Assembly: GCF_000718555.1 (NCBI RefSeq)
Contig: NZ_JOAN01000027.1
Location: 43,369-107,368, forward strand
DNA length: 64,000 nt
Origin: Micromonospora chokoriensis
GTDB taxonomy: Bacteria; Actinomycetota; Actinomycetes; Mycobacteriales; Micromonosporaceae
Direction: 5' to 3'
Both the position numbers and the translations under genes were made by a program. Positions 25,318 through 33,256 of the stretch are shown in pieces. Position 1 is the stretch's first letter; every line of letters starts with the position of its first letter. The notes below the pieces were generated by a model. It had not been told where the DNA came from. It saw nothing but the letters and a program-made list of their open reading frames with translations, and searched no databases.

Positions 25318-25737
25318 ATGCCGGGCGAGCGATGGGAGACCGTGGCCGAGCAGAGTGTCCCCACCTACACCGCGGACACCATGGCGTACCAGGTCGCGAC
25401 CGACGTACGGGCGCTGCGCGCGTTCGTCAGCGCCGAAGCGCTGGCCCGCGGCCTGTCGGCCGAGCGGGTGGAGCTGTTGACGCTGGCGGTCAGCGAGCTT
25501 GCCACCAACACGCTGCAGCACACCACCGGCGGCGGCTGGGTGCGGCTCTGGGCCGAGCCCGGCCAGCTGTTCTGCGACGTGGTCGACCACGGGCCGACGC
25601 GGGCACTCGGCCGGAGCATGCCGGCCGCCGACGCGATACGGGGTCGCGGGCTGGCGATCGTGGAGCAGATCTGTGACGAGGTCGCCGTGCTCACCAGCCC
25701 CGGGGAGACCGTCGTACGGATTCGCCTGACTCTGTGA
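25318..25737 (+). CDS. RsbW-like ATP-binding serine kinase / anti-sigma factor
   Basis: The 139-residue product has a GHKL-type ATP site: N box LAVSELATNTLQHT near 57-70, G1 box VVDHGP and G2 box RGRGLAIVEQ. This is the HATPase_c_2 family of stand-alone anti-sigma/anti-anti-sigma kinases common in Streptomyces and relatives. No sigma factor or antagonist gene is adjacent, so partners are unknown. ATG 25318 and GTG 25342 are both possible starts. The short DUF4440-like gene follows. Confidence 0.85.
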   Translation: MPGERWETVAEQSVPTYTADTMAYQVATDVRALRAFVSAEALARGLSAERVELLTLAVSELATNTLQHTTGGGWVRLWAEPGQLFCDVVDHGPTRALGRSMPAADAIRGRGLAIVEQICDEVAVLTSPGETVVRIRLTL

Positions 25738-25841
25738 ACTCGGCGGCGATCCCCGCCCGCCCAGGCCCCGTTGGCTGCCACAATGCGGACAGCCCGGACC
25801 GACGGTGGCACCGGGTCGGCCCCGAACGGGAGGACGACGCG

Positions 25842-26219
25842 ATGCCAGACAGCGCACGCGAGGCAGAGCTGCTCGACGCCGAGCGCACCCTGCAGGCCGC
25901 CCAGCGGGCCGGCGATGTCCCCGCCCTCGATCAACTGCTGGTCGACCAGCTGATCGCCATCGGCCCGGACGGGCGTACGCACACCAAGCAGGATGACCTG
26001 GCCGCCCACCGGGACCGCCGCTCGGTCGTGGAGGAGCTGGTGGAGGAGGAGCTGGACCTGCTCGTCGTCGGCGCGACGGGAGTGACGTTCTTCCTGGGCC
26101 GGGTGTCCGGTGTGTTCGAGGGGGCGCCGTTCGCGGCACGCCTGCGCTACACCCGGACCTGGGTCCACGACGACCAGCACGGCTGGCGGGTCCTGGCCGC
26201 ACACATCAGCCCGGTCTGA
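25842..26219 (+). CDS. NTF2-like DUF4440 protein
   Basis: The 125-residue product fits DUF4440 of the NTF2 superfamily: AELLDAERTLQAAQRAGDVP, DQLLVDQLIAIGPDGRTHTK, the acidic VVEELVEEELDLLVV, and the closing RYTRTWVHDDQHGWRVLAAH. The start at 25842 has GGGAGG 9 bases upstream. The upstream in-frame ATG at 25734 overlaps the previous gene and gives non-conserved sequence. Function is unknown. It ends one base before the convergent SMI1 gene. Confidence 0.75.
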   Translation: MPDSAREAELLDAERTLQAAQRAGDVPALDQLLVDQLIAIGPDGRTHTKQDDLAAHRDRRSVVEELVEEELDLLVVGATGVTFFLGRVSGVFEGAPFAARLRYTRTWVHDDQHGWRVLAAHISPV

Positions 26220-26220
26220 C

Positions 26221-26748
26221 TCAGCTCCCGTCCTCGTCGTCCTCGTCGAGCAGGCCCTGCTCGTCGAGGAACGCGAACCACCTGTCGTCCGCGGGGGTCA
26301 GGTCGGCGTAGCCCGGCCCGAGCAGGTAGTAGTCCACGAAGGATTCCACGTCGGGGGCGAGCTCCTCGAACGCGTCGGACATGAACCACTCGGTGCCGGT
26401 CGGCGGGAAGTACCAGATCGCTCCCGTGCCACGGTCCATGAAGATCGGCTCGTCGCTGCGGACGCCGACCACCAGCCAGCCTGCCCGGTCCTGCGGGATG
26501 GCCGAGAAGTCCGGTGCGTAGTCCAGGTGGTACTGGATCCCGGCGAGGACCGACGAGGAGGCCAACTCGACCCGACCGGCGCGCAGCCCGTCGGCCACCA
26601 GCAGGAGATCCCGCAAGTCGGCCGGGAGCCCCGCCGGTACGGCGTCGATGGCCGCCCCCTCGCCGAACTCCGCGTACGCCAGGCTCTCTGGCAGCTCGGC
26701 CAGATCAGCCCGCAGCTCCTCGATGAGCTGCCGTAGCTCGAGGTTCAC
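26221..26748 (-). CDS. SMI1/KNR4 (SUKH) family protein
   Basis: The 175-residue product has the SUKH core: LPADLRDLLLVADGLR, DRAGWLVVGVRSDEPIFMDR and GAIWYFPPTGTEWFMSDAFE, and a very acidic tail (DEDDEDGS). SUKH proteins are often immunity proteins against toxins, but many chromosomal ones have no known partner; no toxin gene lies nearby. Start GTG 26748 has AGAGGTGG upstream. A decayed homologue of this broad family lies at 4257-4493. Confidence 0.75.
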   Translation of the reverse strand: MNLELRQLIEELRADLAELPESLAYAEFGEGAAIDAVPAGLPADLRDLLLVADGLRAGRVELASSSVLAGIQYHLDYAPDFSAIPQDRAGWLVVGVRSDEPIFMDRGTGAIWYFPPTGTEWFMSDAFEELAPDVESFVDYYLLGPGYADLTPADDRWFAFLDEQGLLDEDDEDGS

Positions 26749-26910
26749 CGCACCACCTCTGTTCGGATCAGGTCCCGTCCGGCCCCGGAGATCGGCGAGC
26801 CGATGCGCGGTTTGGTTCTACCACGCACCGGCGCGCCGCAGCGTCACCTCGCCGAATCCGCCAGCACCAGCTCGCCCAGCGCTCGACTGCGCTGGCGTCG
26901 AGCGCTTTCC

Positions 26911-27381
26911 TCAGCTCACGACGGCGTCGATCGGGCCGACGCGCAGGGTGCCGTCGGTGAGGGGCGTGCAGCGGATGCCGCCGGTGGTGCGCAGCGCCTT
27001 CCACGCCCCCGGGCCGACGGTGACGTCCATCCAGGCGCACGGCCGGGCCGCCCGGTTGACTCGCAGGCTGACCGGGCCGTCGCCGGAGTCCAGCACCAGC
27101 ACTCTGCCGATCAACTCGTCCACGGCGATCCCGGTGGTGAGGATGTTGCGCCGCACCTCGGCCAGGCCGATGCCGACCGGCAGCGACTCCTGGGCGATGA
27201 CGGTGACGCTGGCGTCGCGGTGTGCCTGCTGGCCGAAGTACCGGTCGCCGACGATGCCGAGGCCGGCTCGGATCCGAACCACGTCGACCAGCTCACCGGG
27301 CGGGGCCGGGGCCGGACCGTCGGCGGGTCGGCCCAGGAAGCGGTGCACGGGCGAGGCCAGCAACTCGACGATCTCCGGCAT
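26911..27381 (-). CDS. MOSC-domain protein
   Basis: The 156-residue product has the MOSC core (MoCo sulfurase C-terminal domain): an N-terminal strand MPEIVELLASPVHRFLGRP, LGIVGDRYFGQQAHRDASVT, ETRRNILTTGI-like segment VRRNILTTGIAVDEL, and RPCAWMDVT carrying the conserved cysteine. MOSC proteins handle sulfur on the molybdenum cofactor or in N-hydroxylated compound reduction. No Moco gene is adjacent. The ATG at 27381 starts the first strand. Confidence 0.8.
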   Translation of the reverse strand: MPEIVELLASPVHRFLGRPADGPAPAPPGELVDVVRIRAGLGIVGDRYFGQQAHRDASVTVIAQESLPVGIGLAEVRRNILTTGIAVDELIGRVLVLDSGDGPVSLRVNRAARPCAWMDVTVGPGAWKALRTTGGIRCTPLTDGTLRVGPIDAVVS

Positions 27382-27440
27382 GGCAGGAAGTCTACGAACC
27401 CGACGGGTTCCTCCGGGGCAGGTCGCCGGATGACCCGGTG

Positions 27441-27468
27441 GGGGCGGCGGCACGACCGCCGCCGCCCC
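27441..27468 (-). terminator. GC-rich hairpin after the sugar-dehydrogenase operon
   Basis: A 10-base perfect stem (GGGGCGGCGG and its complement) with an 8-base loop starts 13 bases beyond the stop of the sugar dehydrogenase-like gene. Confidence 0.6.
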
Positions 27469-27481
27469 ACTTCGGCACGGT

Positions 27482-29584
27482 TCAGGCCGGCGTGCCGGTG
27501 ATGGTCAGGTTGCGCGCTCGGCCCACGTTGTCGAACGAGCCGAAGCCGACCCGTCCCGAGCCGAACGTGGTGTCCTTCGCGGTCAGCAGCGGGTCCTTGT
27601 GCCCGTCGACGTAGACGGCGATCTCGCCGGTGGCCGGCAGGTGCACCACCCGCACGCGGTGCCACTTGGCATCGGTGATCGCCGGGTTGGCGCCCCGGGA
27701 CCGACCATTCCACTGGTGATCGATGCGCTCCCGGTCGGCGTTGTCGACCTTGAAGATGCCGTTGTGCGGGTAGATGGTGTTGTCGGTGGAGAGGTGGGCG
27801 TAGTAGAACTGGCTGTCCGAGCGCCAGCCGAAGACGATGATCACGTCCCGGTTGGTGACCTCCACCGGCGTGTCGAGGCGTACCTCGGCGTCGACCCGCA
27901 CCGACGACCACGCCGGGCCGGCCGTCAGCACGGCGTACTCGAAGGGTCGGCGCGGGCCGGGCCGGCTCTCCCCGGCCTCGGCCAGGATGACCTGGTCGTG
28001 GGTGAACTGCCACTTGGTCGGCGTCACCGGCGCCCAGTTCGCGGCCCCGGCGGTGCGGCGCAGGGTGACGTCCCCGACGTCCCCGCTGGCGAATTCCCTG
28101 GTGCCGGTCACCTTCCAGACCTTCCCGTTGGCCTTCGCGACGATATACAGCTCACCGGCGGCGTCGGTGCCGAAGCGCAGGTCCACCCGGTTGGGGTCGC
28201 CGGGTGCGCCCGGGGCGGACAGGTCGCGCATCCGGACCGGGGTGCCCGCCGCGTCGAAGAGCGCGAGCTGGTGGATCGTAGCCAGGTCCCGACCCCGGCG
28301 CATCTCGTTCGCCTCGGTGTAGAGCACCCGGCCGTCGACCAGGTCACCGAAGACGTACTTGCCGCGCAGCGCGGGCAGCGCCCGCCCCCGGTAGACGAAG
28401 CCGCCGGCCACCGCGACACCGACGTCGTCGGTGCAGTTCCAGCCGGCGGCCGGGTCGTGATCGTACGCGGCGACCGGGTAGGTGTAGCCGTATTTGTCGT
28501 CGTCGGCGGGCAGCGGGAGCAGCCGGTCGCACGGGCTCGTGGCCGTCTTGTCGAAGACGAAGGAGCCCTCGCGCTCGCTCCAACCGAAGTTGTCCCCGGC
28601 GCGGACCTCGTAGATCGCCTCGACGGCGTGTTCACCGATGTGCCCGAGGTACATCCGGCCGGTCGCCCGGTCCCAGCTGAACCGGTGTGGGTCCCGGAAG
28701 CCGACGGCGTAGATCTCGCCGAGCGCGCCGGCCCGGCCGACGAACGGGTTCCCCGGTGGGATGCCGTAGCGCCCGTTGGCGGAGTTGCTGCCGCGCGGGT
28801 CGATCCGCAGCAGCTTGCCGTGCGGCAGGGCCAGGTTCTGCGGGTCGGTGTTGCGGGCGCCCTGGCCACCGTCGCCGACAGCGAGGTACAGCAGGCCGTA
28901 GTCGCGGTCGTGGCGCTTGGCCGTGGGGTTGAAGTTGATCTCCTGGATGCCGTGCACCTGGCCGCCGAAGCCGATGCGCAGCACCTCGCGGTGCGTACCG
29001 GCGAAGGTGGCGGCGGCCGGATCGGTCGCCGTCCACTCGGTGATGACACCGTGAAAGAGCGCGTTGGGCTGGGCGTAGTCCGGTGTGACGGTCGTCGTCG
29101 ACGCCAGCTCGGTGTGGATGGTGTAGAACCGCCCGTTCGCCCCGAACTCCGGGTGGAAAGCGACGTACCCGAAGCCCTGGCCGAGCCCACGACCGGAGAA
29201 GAACCGCGGCGCGAAGGTCGCCGCCACGTCCAGGTAGACGTGCGGCACTCCCCCTTCGACCAGGTAGAGGCTGCCGTTGAGGTCGGGCACCGCCCGCCGG
29301 CCGGAGCCGTCGGGCAGCTCCATGATGGTGTTGATCCGCGCGGTACGCATGAGCCGCGCATCGGTCGGCGCCGGCGTGGGGTACGACTGCGGAAAGTTGG
29401 CGTACTCGCTCAGGACCAGCCCCAGTCGGGACTGGACCGGCATCTCGGGGATCGGGTCGGTGACCGCGTCGGCGGCCCGTGCGGGCGTGGCGACCAGGGT
29501 GGACAGGACCAGTATGAGGGCGGTGAGGCCAGCCCTCAGGGCGGGCCGGCGGGCTGCGCCGGCGCGGCGGTGCAGGGTGCGCAC
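27482..29584 (-). CDS. Secreted PQQ-type sugar dehydrogenase with C-terminal LamG/DUF1080-like domain
   Basis: The 700-residue product has a signal peptide ending TPARAAD, then a glucose/sorbosone dehydrogenase propeller: GFGYVAFHPEFGANGRFYTI, YLAVGDGGQGARNTDPQNL, GKLLRIDPRGSNS, and GFRDPHRFSWDRATGRMYLG. The His/Arg/Asp residues in these loops are those that bind PQQ and Ca2+ in the family. The last 200 residues (ANWAPVTPTKWQF to VGFGSFDNVGRARNLTI) form a concanavalin-like beta-sandwich. It likely oxidises sugars from polysaccharides outside the cell. The GTG at 29584 has AAGGAG upstream. It follows the LamG gene by 37 bases in one operon. Confidence 0.85.
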   Translation of the reverse strand: MRTLHRRAGAARRPALRAGLTALILVLSTLVATPARAADAVTDPIPEMPVQSRLGLVLSEYANFPQSYPTPAPTDARLMRTARINTIMELPDGSGRRAVPDLNGSLYLVEGGVPHVYLDVAATFAPRFFSGRGLGQGFGYVAFHPEFGANGRFYTIHTELASTTTVTPDYAQPNALFHGVITEWTATDPAAATFAGTHREVLRIGFGGQVHGIQEINFNPTAKRHDRDYGLLYLAVGDGGQGARNTDPQNLALPHGKLLRIDPRGSNSANGRYGIPPGNPFVGRAGALGEIYAVGFRDPHRFSWDRATGRMYLGHIGEHAVEAIYEVRAGDNFGWSEREGSFVFDKTATSPCDRLLPLPADDDKYGYTYPVAAYDHDPAAGWNCTDDVGVAVAGGFVYRGRALPALRGKYVFGDLVDGRVLYTEANEMRRGRDLATIHQLALFDAAGTPVRMRDLSAPGAPGDPNRVDLRFGTDAAGELYIVAKANGKVWKVTGTREFASGDVGDVTLRRTAGAANWAPVTPTKWQFTHDQVILAEAGESRPGPRRPFEYAVLTAGPAWSSVRVDAEVRLDTPVEVTNRDVIIVFGWRSDSQFYYAHLSTDNTIYPHNGIFKVDNADRERIDHQWNGRSRGANPAITDAKWHRVRVVHLPATGEIAVYVDGHKDPLLTAKDTTFGSGRVGFGSFDNVGRARNLTITGTPA

Positions 29585-29621
29585 GCGTGTCTCCTTCTCG
29601 GTGGGACGGTGCCGAGGGTGG

Positions 29622-30560
29622 TCAGCGGGCAAGGTGGCGGTACTGCCTCCGCACGTCGTTCGCGGAGACCACACTGTCGAGGAACATCAGGCCGTCCATC
29701 CGGCAGTCGCACGGGTTGCGTTCCAGGGTGTCCTGCGGGAAGCTGCCGCCGATCTTGATGCCCCGGGGGTCGGACGCGGTGGTCACGTGCGGGCCAGGCC
29801 CGGACACCAGCCACGGGTCGTCGGTGCGGGTGTAGAAGCCCTCCACCGGGTCGCCGTTGCGGTAGAGGGCGAGCGTGCCGGTGGTGAAGTCGAAGGTGGC
29901 GGCCAGGTGCACCCACTGCCCCACCGGCAGCAGTTCGCGCCAGTTCCGGGTGGCGGCGAAGGTCTGCGAGTTGCCGCCGTCGAGTCGCCGGCCGAGCGCG
30001 ACCAGGCGCAGCTCCCCGTCGACGTCGATCAGCTCCAGCAGGGCGCGCACGCCGTGGCCGTCGGAGTCGCCGGTCAACACCCCCGCCAGGCCGATCGCGT
30101 TGTACCTGTCGTCCGGGTCGGCGGTGGTGGAGTTGGGCAGCGGGCTGTCCATGTTCAGCTTGAACCAGCCCATGACGGTGGTGCCCGCGGTGGCGCTGAA
30201 CGCGCGCAGCGTCCGCACCCCGCTCGCCGACCAGGTGCCGGCCTTCCAGTCGTCGTTGCTGGCGACGGCGGGTTCCACCTGCCGGGTCTGCACCGCGTTG
30301 CGGCTGCCCCGGTAGGCACGGTCGGGCACCCGCATGGCGGCACCGCCGTTGATCAGCTCGATCTCGGTGCCGGAACGCCCCTGGTCGCGTTCCAGCGCGG
30401 GGTCGCCGGGCACCGGGTGGTCGAAGTCGTACGCGGCGACCAGGTGCGCGCGCAGAGCCGGATGGATGAGGCTGGAGTCCGCCTGCGCCGGTGGCACGCC
30501 GGCACCGGTCAGTGCGCCGACCGCCAGGAGGGAGACGGCGACTCGTCGAGCCCTGGACAT
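29622..30560 (-). CDS. Secreted LamG-type jellyroll protein
   Basis: The 312-residue product has a signal peptide ending PPAQADSS. A single concanavalin-A-like jellyroll of the LamG/laminin-G class follows: LVAAYDFDHPVPGDP, TTVMGWFKLNMDSP, GQWVHLAATFDFTTGTLALYR, NGDPVEGFYTR, and MDGLMFLDSVVSANDVRRQY at the end. Such domains bind glycans or are catalytically inert partners of sugar enzymes. ATG 30560 has GAGGTGA upstream. It is first in an operon with the sugar dehydrogenase and is controlled by the palindrome at 30598. Confidence 0.8.
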   Translation of the reverse strand: MSRARRVAVSLLAVGALTGAGVPPAQADSSLIHPALRAHLVAAYDFDHPVPGDPALERDQGRSGTEIELINGGAAMRVPDRAYRGSRNAVQTRQVEPAVASNDDWKAGTWSASGVRTLRAFSATAGTTVMGWFKLNMDSPLPNSTTADPDDRYNAIGLAGVLTGDSDGHGVRALLELIDVDGELRLVALGRRLDGGNSQTFAATRNWRELLPVGQWVHLAATFDFTTGTLALYRNGDPVEGFYTRTDDPWLVSGPGPHVTTASDPRGIKIGGSFPQDTLERNPCDCRMDGLMFLDSVVSANDVRRQYRHLAR

Positions 30561-30597
30561 GACTGTCACCTCGTTTCGCGGCCTGCCGGCACCGGCA

Positions 30598-30613
30598 ACG
30601 TAAGCGCTTACGT
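30598..30613. promoter_or_regulatory. Perfect LacI-type operator
   Basis: ACGTAAGCGCTTACGT is a perfect 16-base palindrome with a central CG, the normal form of LacI/GalR-family operators. It lies between the divergent LamG operon and the LacI-family regulator gene, 38 bases upstream of the LamG start. Confidence 0.85.
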
Positions 30614-30680
30614 ACCCTAGGCTTCGATGAATGTCACTCGCAATAGATCGGGTGACATGAATGTTTCCGGAGGGTTGCCG

Positions 30681-31715
30681 ATGCCCAGGGCCAGCCAACG
30701 GCCGCGCCTCGTGGACGTCGCCGAACACGCCGCCGTCTCGCTGGCGACCGCCTCCCGAGCCCTCGCTGGCCGCGCAGGGGTCAGCGCCGAGGTCGCCGAC
30801 CGGATCCGGCAGATCGCCCGCGAGCTGGGCTACGTGGCCAACCCGTACGCCCGCACCCTGGCCAGTGGGGCCACCTCCACGGTGGGGTTGATCGTCCACC
30901 AGGTCGACGACCCGTACTTCGCCGAGATCGCCGCCGGGGTCATCCAACTCGCCGCCGAGCGGGGGCTGCTCGTGCAGATCTGCCAGTCCGGCCGCGACCC
31001 CGGCTACGAGCTGCAACAGCTGCGCCACCTGATCGCCCAGCGGGTCGGCATCGTCCTGATCAGCGGTTCCGGCTACGACGACCCACGGATGGAGAGCGCG
31101 GCCCGCGCCGAGCTGGCCGCGTTCCAGGACCACGGCGGCCGGGCCGCCGCCATCGGACGGCACGCGCTCGGCATCGACGCCGTCCTACCGGACAACGAGG
31201 CCGGCGGGTTCGCGCTCGCCCAGCATCTGATGGATCTCGGCCACCGACGGATCGCCGTCGCCGCGGGCAGCGCCGGCCTGACCACTGTCGCCGATCGGCT
31301 GGCCGGAGTGTCGTCGGCCCTGCGGCAGCGCGGGCGGTCCCCCGCCGACCTCGCCGTGGTGCACGGCGACTTCACCCGCGGTGGCGGACGCGCCGCCGCC
31401 GAACAGATCCTCAACGAGCGCCCCGAGACGACGGCGATCATCGCGCTCAACGACGCGATGGCCATGGGTGTGCTGTCGACGCTGCGGTCGCGCCGCGTGC
31501 CGGTGCCCGCGCGGATGTCCGTGGTCGGCTTCGACGACGTCTCCGTGGCGGCCGACCTCGCACCCAGCCTCACCACCGTCCGCCTGCCGATGACCGAGAT
31601 GGGCCGCACGGCGCTCACCCTCGCGCTCAAGCCGCGTACGAACCGTCCCCGCCGCCGCCCCACCGGGCACCTGCTGGTCGTCCGCGACTCGACCGGGCCC
31701 GCGCCGAGGAGCTGA
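30681..31715 (+). CDS. LacI-family transcriptional regulator
   Basis: The 344-residue product has the LacI headpiece (RLVDVAEHAAVSLATASRAL, then RIRQIARELGYVANP). The periplasmic-binding-like effector domain follows: VGLIVHQVDDPYFAEI, DLGHRRIAVAAGS, ETTAIIALNDAMAMGVLS, and VVGFDDVSVAADLAPSLTTV. It likely represses the divergent LamG and sugar-dehydrogenase operon and itself through the palindrome at 30598-30613, responding to a sugar. The ATG at 30681 follows CGGAGGG, which favours it over the upstream in-frame ATG codons at 30627 and 30657. It is convergent with urtE. Confidence 0.9.
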   Translation: MPRASQRPRLVDVAEHAAVSLATASRALAGRAGVSAEVADRIRQIARELGYVANPYARTLASGATSTVGLIVHQVDDPYFAEIAAGVIQLAAERGLLVQICQSGRDPGYELQQLRHLIAQRVGIVLISGSGYDDPRMESAARAELAAFQDHGGRAAAIGRHALGIDAVLPDNEAGGFALAQHLMDLGHRRIAVAAGSAGLTTVADRLAGVSSALRQRGRSPADLAVVHGDFTRGGGRAAAEQILNERPETTAIIALNDAMAMGVLSTLRSRRVPVPARMSVVGFDDVSVAADLAPSLTTVRLPMTEMGRTALTLALKPRTNRPRRRPTGHLLVVRDSTGPAPRS

Positions 31716-31730
31716 CCGACGCCGCGCCGA

Positions 31731-32426
31731 TCAGACCGCCAGCGCCGCCCGGACGTCCCGCTCCGCCGTGACACCCCCATCGCCCTGCGAGGTGACCCGG
31801 CCGGATTCCAACACGTGGTAGCGCTCCGCCACCCGCAGCGCGAAGCCCAGGTGCTGCTCGACGAGCAGCACACTGAACCCGGACTGCCGGGTCAGCTCGA
31901 CGATCCGCTCCTGGATCTCCGCGACCACCGACGGCTGGATGCCCTCGGTCGGCTCGTCGAGCATCAGCAGCCTCGGTCGGGTGATCAGGGCACGGGCGAT
32001 GGCCAACTGCTGGCGCTGGCCGCCGGAGAGCAGCCCGGCCCGACGCCGCAGCAGCGGGCGCAGCGCCGGAAACAGGTCCAGCACCTCTGCCGTGGCCACC
32101 GCCCTGTCGCGCCGGCCGTCGGCGACCAGCCGCAGGTTCTCCGCCGCGGTCAGGTGCGGGAAGCACTGCTGACCCTGCGGGACGTACGCCATTCCCCGCG
32201 CCACCCGCTCGTGCGGCCCGGCACGGGTGACGTCCTCGCCGTCCAGCTCGACCGTGCCGGCGCTCGGCCGCAGCAGCCCGGCCGCGACCCGCAGCAGGGT
32301 GCTCTTGCCGGCGCCGTTGTGCCCGAGCACGGCGGCCACCCCGTCGGGCGGGACCGCGAGGTCGACCCCGTGCAGCACCCGAGAACGCCCGTAACCGGCG
32401 TGCACCCCGCGCAGCGTAAGCATCAT
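31731..32426 (-). CDS. urtE: Urea ABC transporter ATP-binding subunit UrtE
   Basis: The 231-residue product is a LivF-type ATPase: Walker A GHNGAGKST at 35-43, Q-loop in AYVPQGQQCFPHLTAAENL, signature LSGGQRQQLAIARAL, Walker B RLLMLDEPTEG, and an H-loop in LLVEQHLGFAL. UrtE drives uptake together with UrtD. Its ATG overlaps the urtD stop (ATGA at 32423-32426). It is the last gene of the urtABCDE operon and is convergent with the LacI gene. The assignment to urea rather than amino acids comes from UrtA and the nearby urease. Confidence 0.9.
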   Translation of the reverse strand: MMLTLRGVHAGYGRSRVLHGVDLAVPPDGVAAVLGHNGAGKSTLLRVAAGLLRPSAGTVELDGEDVTRAGPHERVARGMAYVPQGQQCFPHLTAAENLRLVADGRRDRAVATAEVLDLFPALRPLLRRRAGLLSGGQRQQLAIARALITRPRLLMLDEPTEGIQPSVVAEIQERIVELTRQSGFSVLLVEQHLGFALRVAERYHVLESGRVTSQGDGGVTAERDVRAALAV

Positions 32427-33256
32427 GCCTCCAGAGGGGTACGGGTCGACCCGGCGTCGACCGGGTGGCCAAGGTAGACCTCCTGCACGCGGGGGTCCGC
32501 CTGCACCTGCGCCACCGTGCCCTCGCTGAGCACCCGGCCGGCGTGCAGCACGGTGACGCTGCGCGCGAACCGGCGCAGGAAGTCCATGTCGTGCTCGATC
32601 ACGACGACCGTGCGGTCCCGGCTCACCAACTCCAGCAGGGCACCGGTGGCGTCGCGTTCCTCGTGACTCATCCCGGCGACCGGCTCGTCCAACAGCAGCA
32701 ACCGCGCGTCCTGCACCAGCAGCATGCCGATCTCCAGCCACTGCTTCTGGCCGTGCGCGAGCGTCCCGGCGAGGTGCTCGGCCCGCTCGGCCAACCCGAT
32801 GGTCTCCAGCGCGGCGGCCACCTCGTCGGGGACACCCCGGCGGCGGCGGGCCAGGGTCGCCCAGCCGCGCCGGGCACCCGCCGCGATGTCGAGGTTCTGC
32901 AACACCGACAGCTCCTCGAAGACCGTCGAGGTCTGGAAGGTCCGCCCGATGCCCAACCGGCTGATCCGGTGCACCGGCCGGCCGAGCAACTCGTCGTCGC
33001 CGAACCGGATCGAGCCGGTGGCTCGGACCAGCCCGGTGATCGCGTCGACGAGTGTGGTCTTGCCGGCGCCGTTCGGCCCGATCAGGAACCGGATGTCACC
33101 GGCGGGCACCTCCAGCGAGACGCCGTCGACAGCGGTGAAACCGTCGAAGCTGACCCGCACGTCCCGGACGGACAACCCGTCCAACCGCTCGCCGCTCATG
33201 CCGTGCTGGCTGGGCATGCGCTCACGGCCCTCGCTGTGCTCGGTGCGTTCGCTCAT
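32423..33256 (-). CDS. urtD: Urea ABC transporter ATP-binding subunit UrtD
   Basis: The 277-residue LivG-type ATPase has Walker A GPNGAGKTTLV at 60-70, GIGRTFQTSTVFEELSVLQN, a signature-like LAHGQKQWLEIGMLL, Walker B ARLLLLDEPVAGM and VVVIEHDMDFLR. The AHGQKQW signature is typical of UrtD rather than LivG, which supports urea specificity. The first 25 residues form a polar extension. It overlaps both neighbours by 4 bases (ATGA with urtC and urtE), so the operon is tightly coupled. Confidence 0.9.
   Translation of the reverse strand: MSERTEHSEGRERMPSQHGMSGERLDGLSVRDVRVSFDGFTAVDGVSLEVPAGDIRFLIGPNGAGKTTLVDAITGLVRATGSIRFGDDELLGRPVHRISRLGIGRTFQTSTVFEELSVLQNLDIAAGARRGWATLARRRRGVPDEVAAALETIGLAERAEHLAGTLAHGQKQWLEIGMLLVQDARLLLLDEPVAGMSHEERDATGALLELVSRDRTVVVIEHDMDFLRRFARSVTVLHAGRVLSEGTVAQVQADPRVQEVYLGHPVDAGSTRTPLEA

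Noticed and set aside
27599..29758. 719-residue plus-strand frame opposite the sugar dehydrogenase
   Set aside because: Shadow of a clear secreted dehydrogenase on the other strand, with no recognisable motifs.
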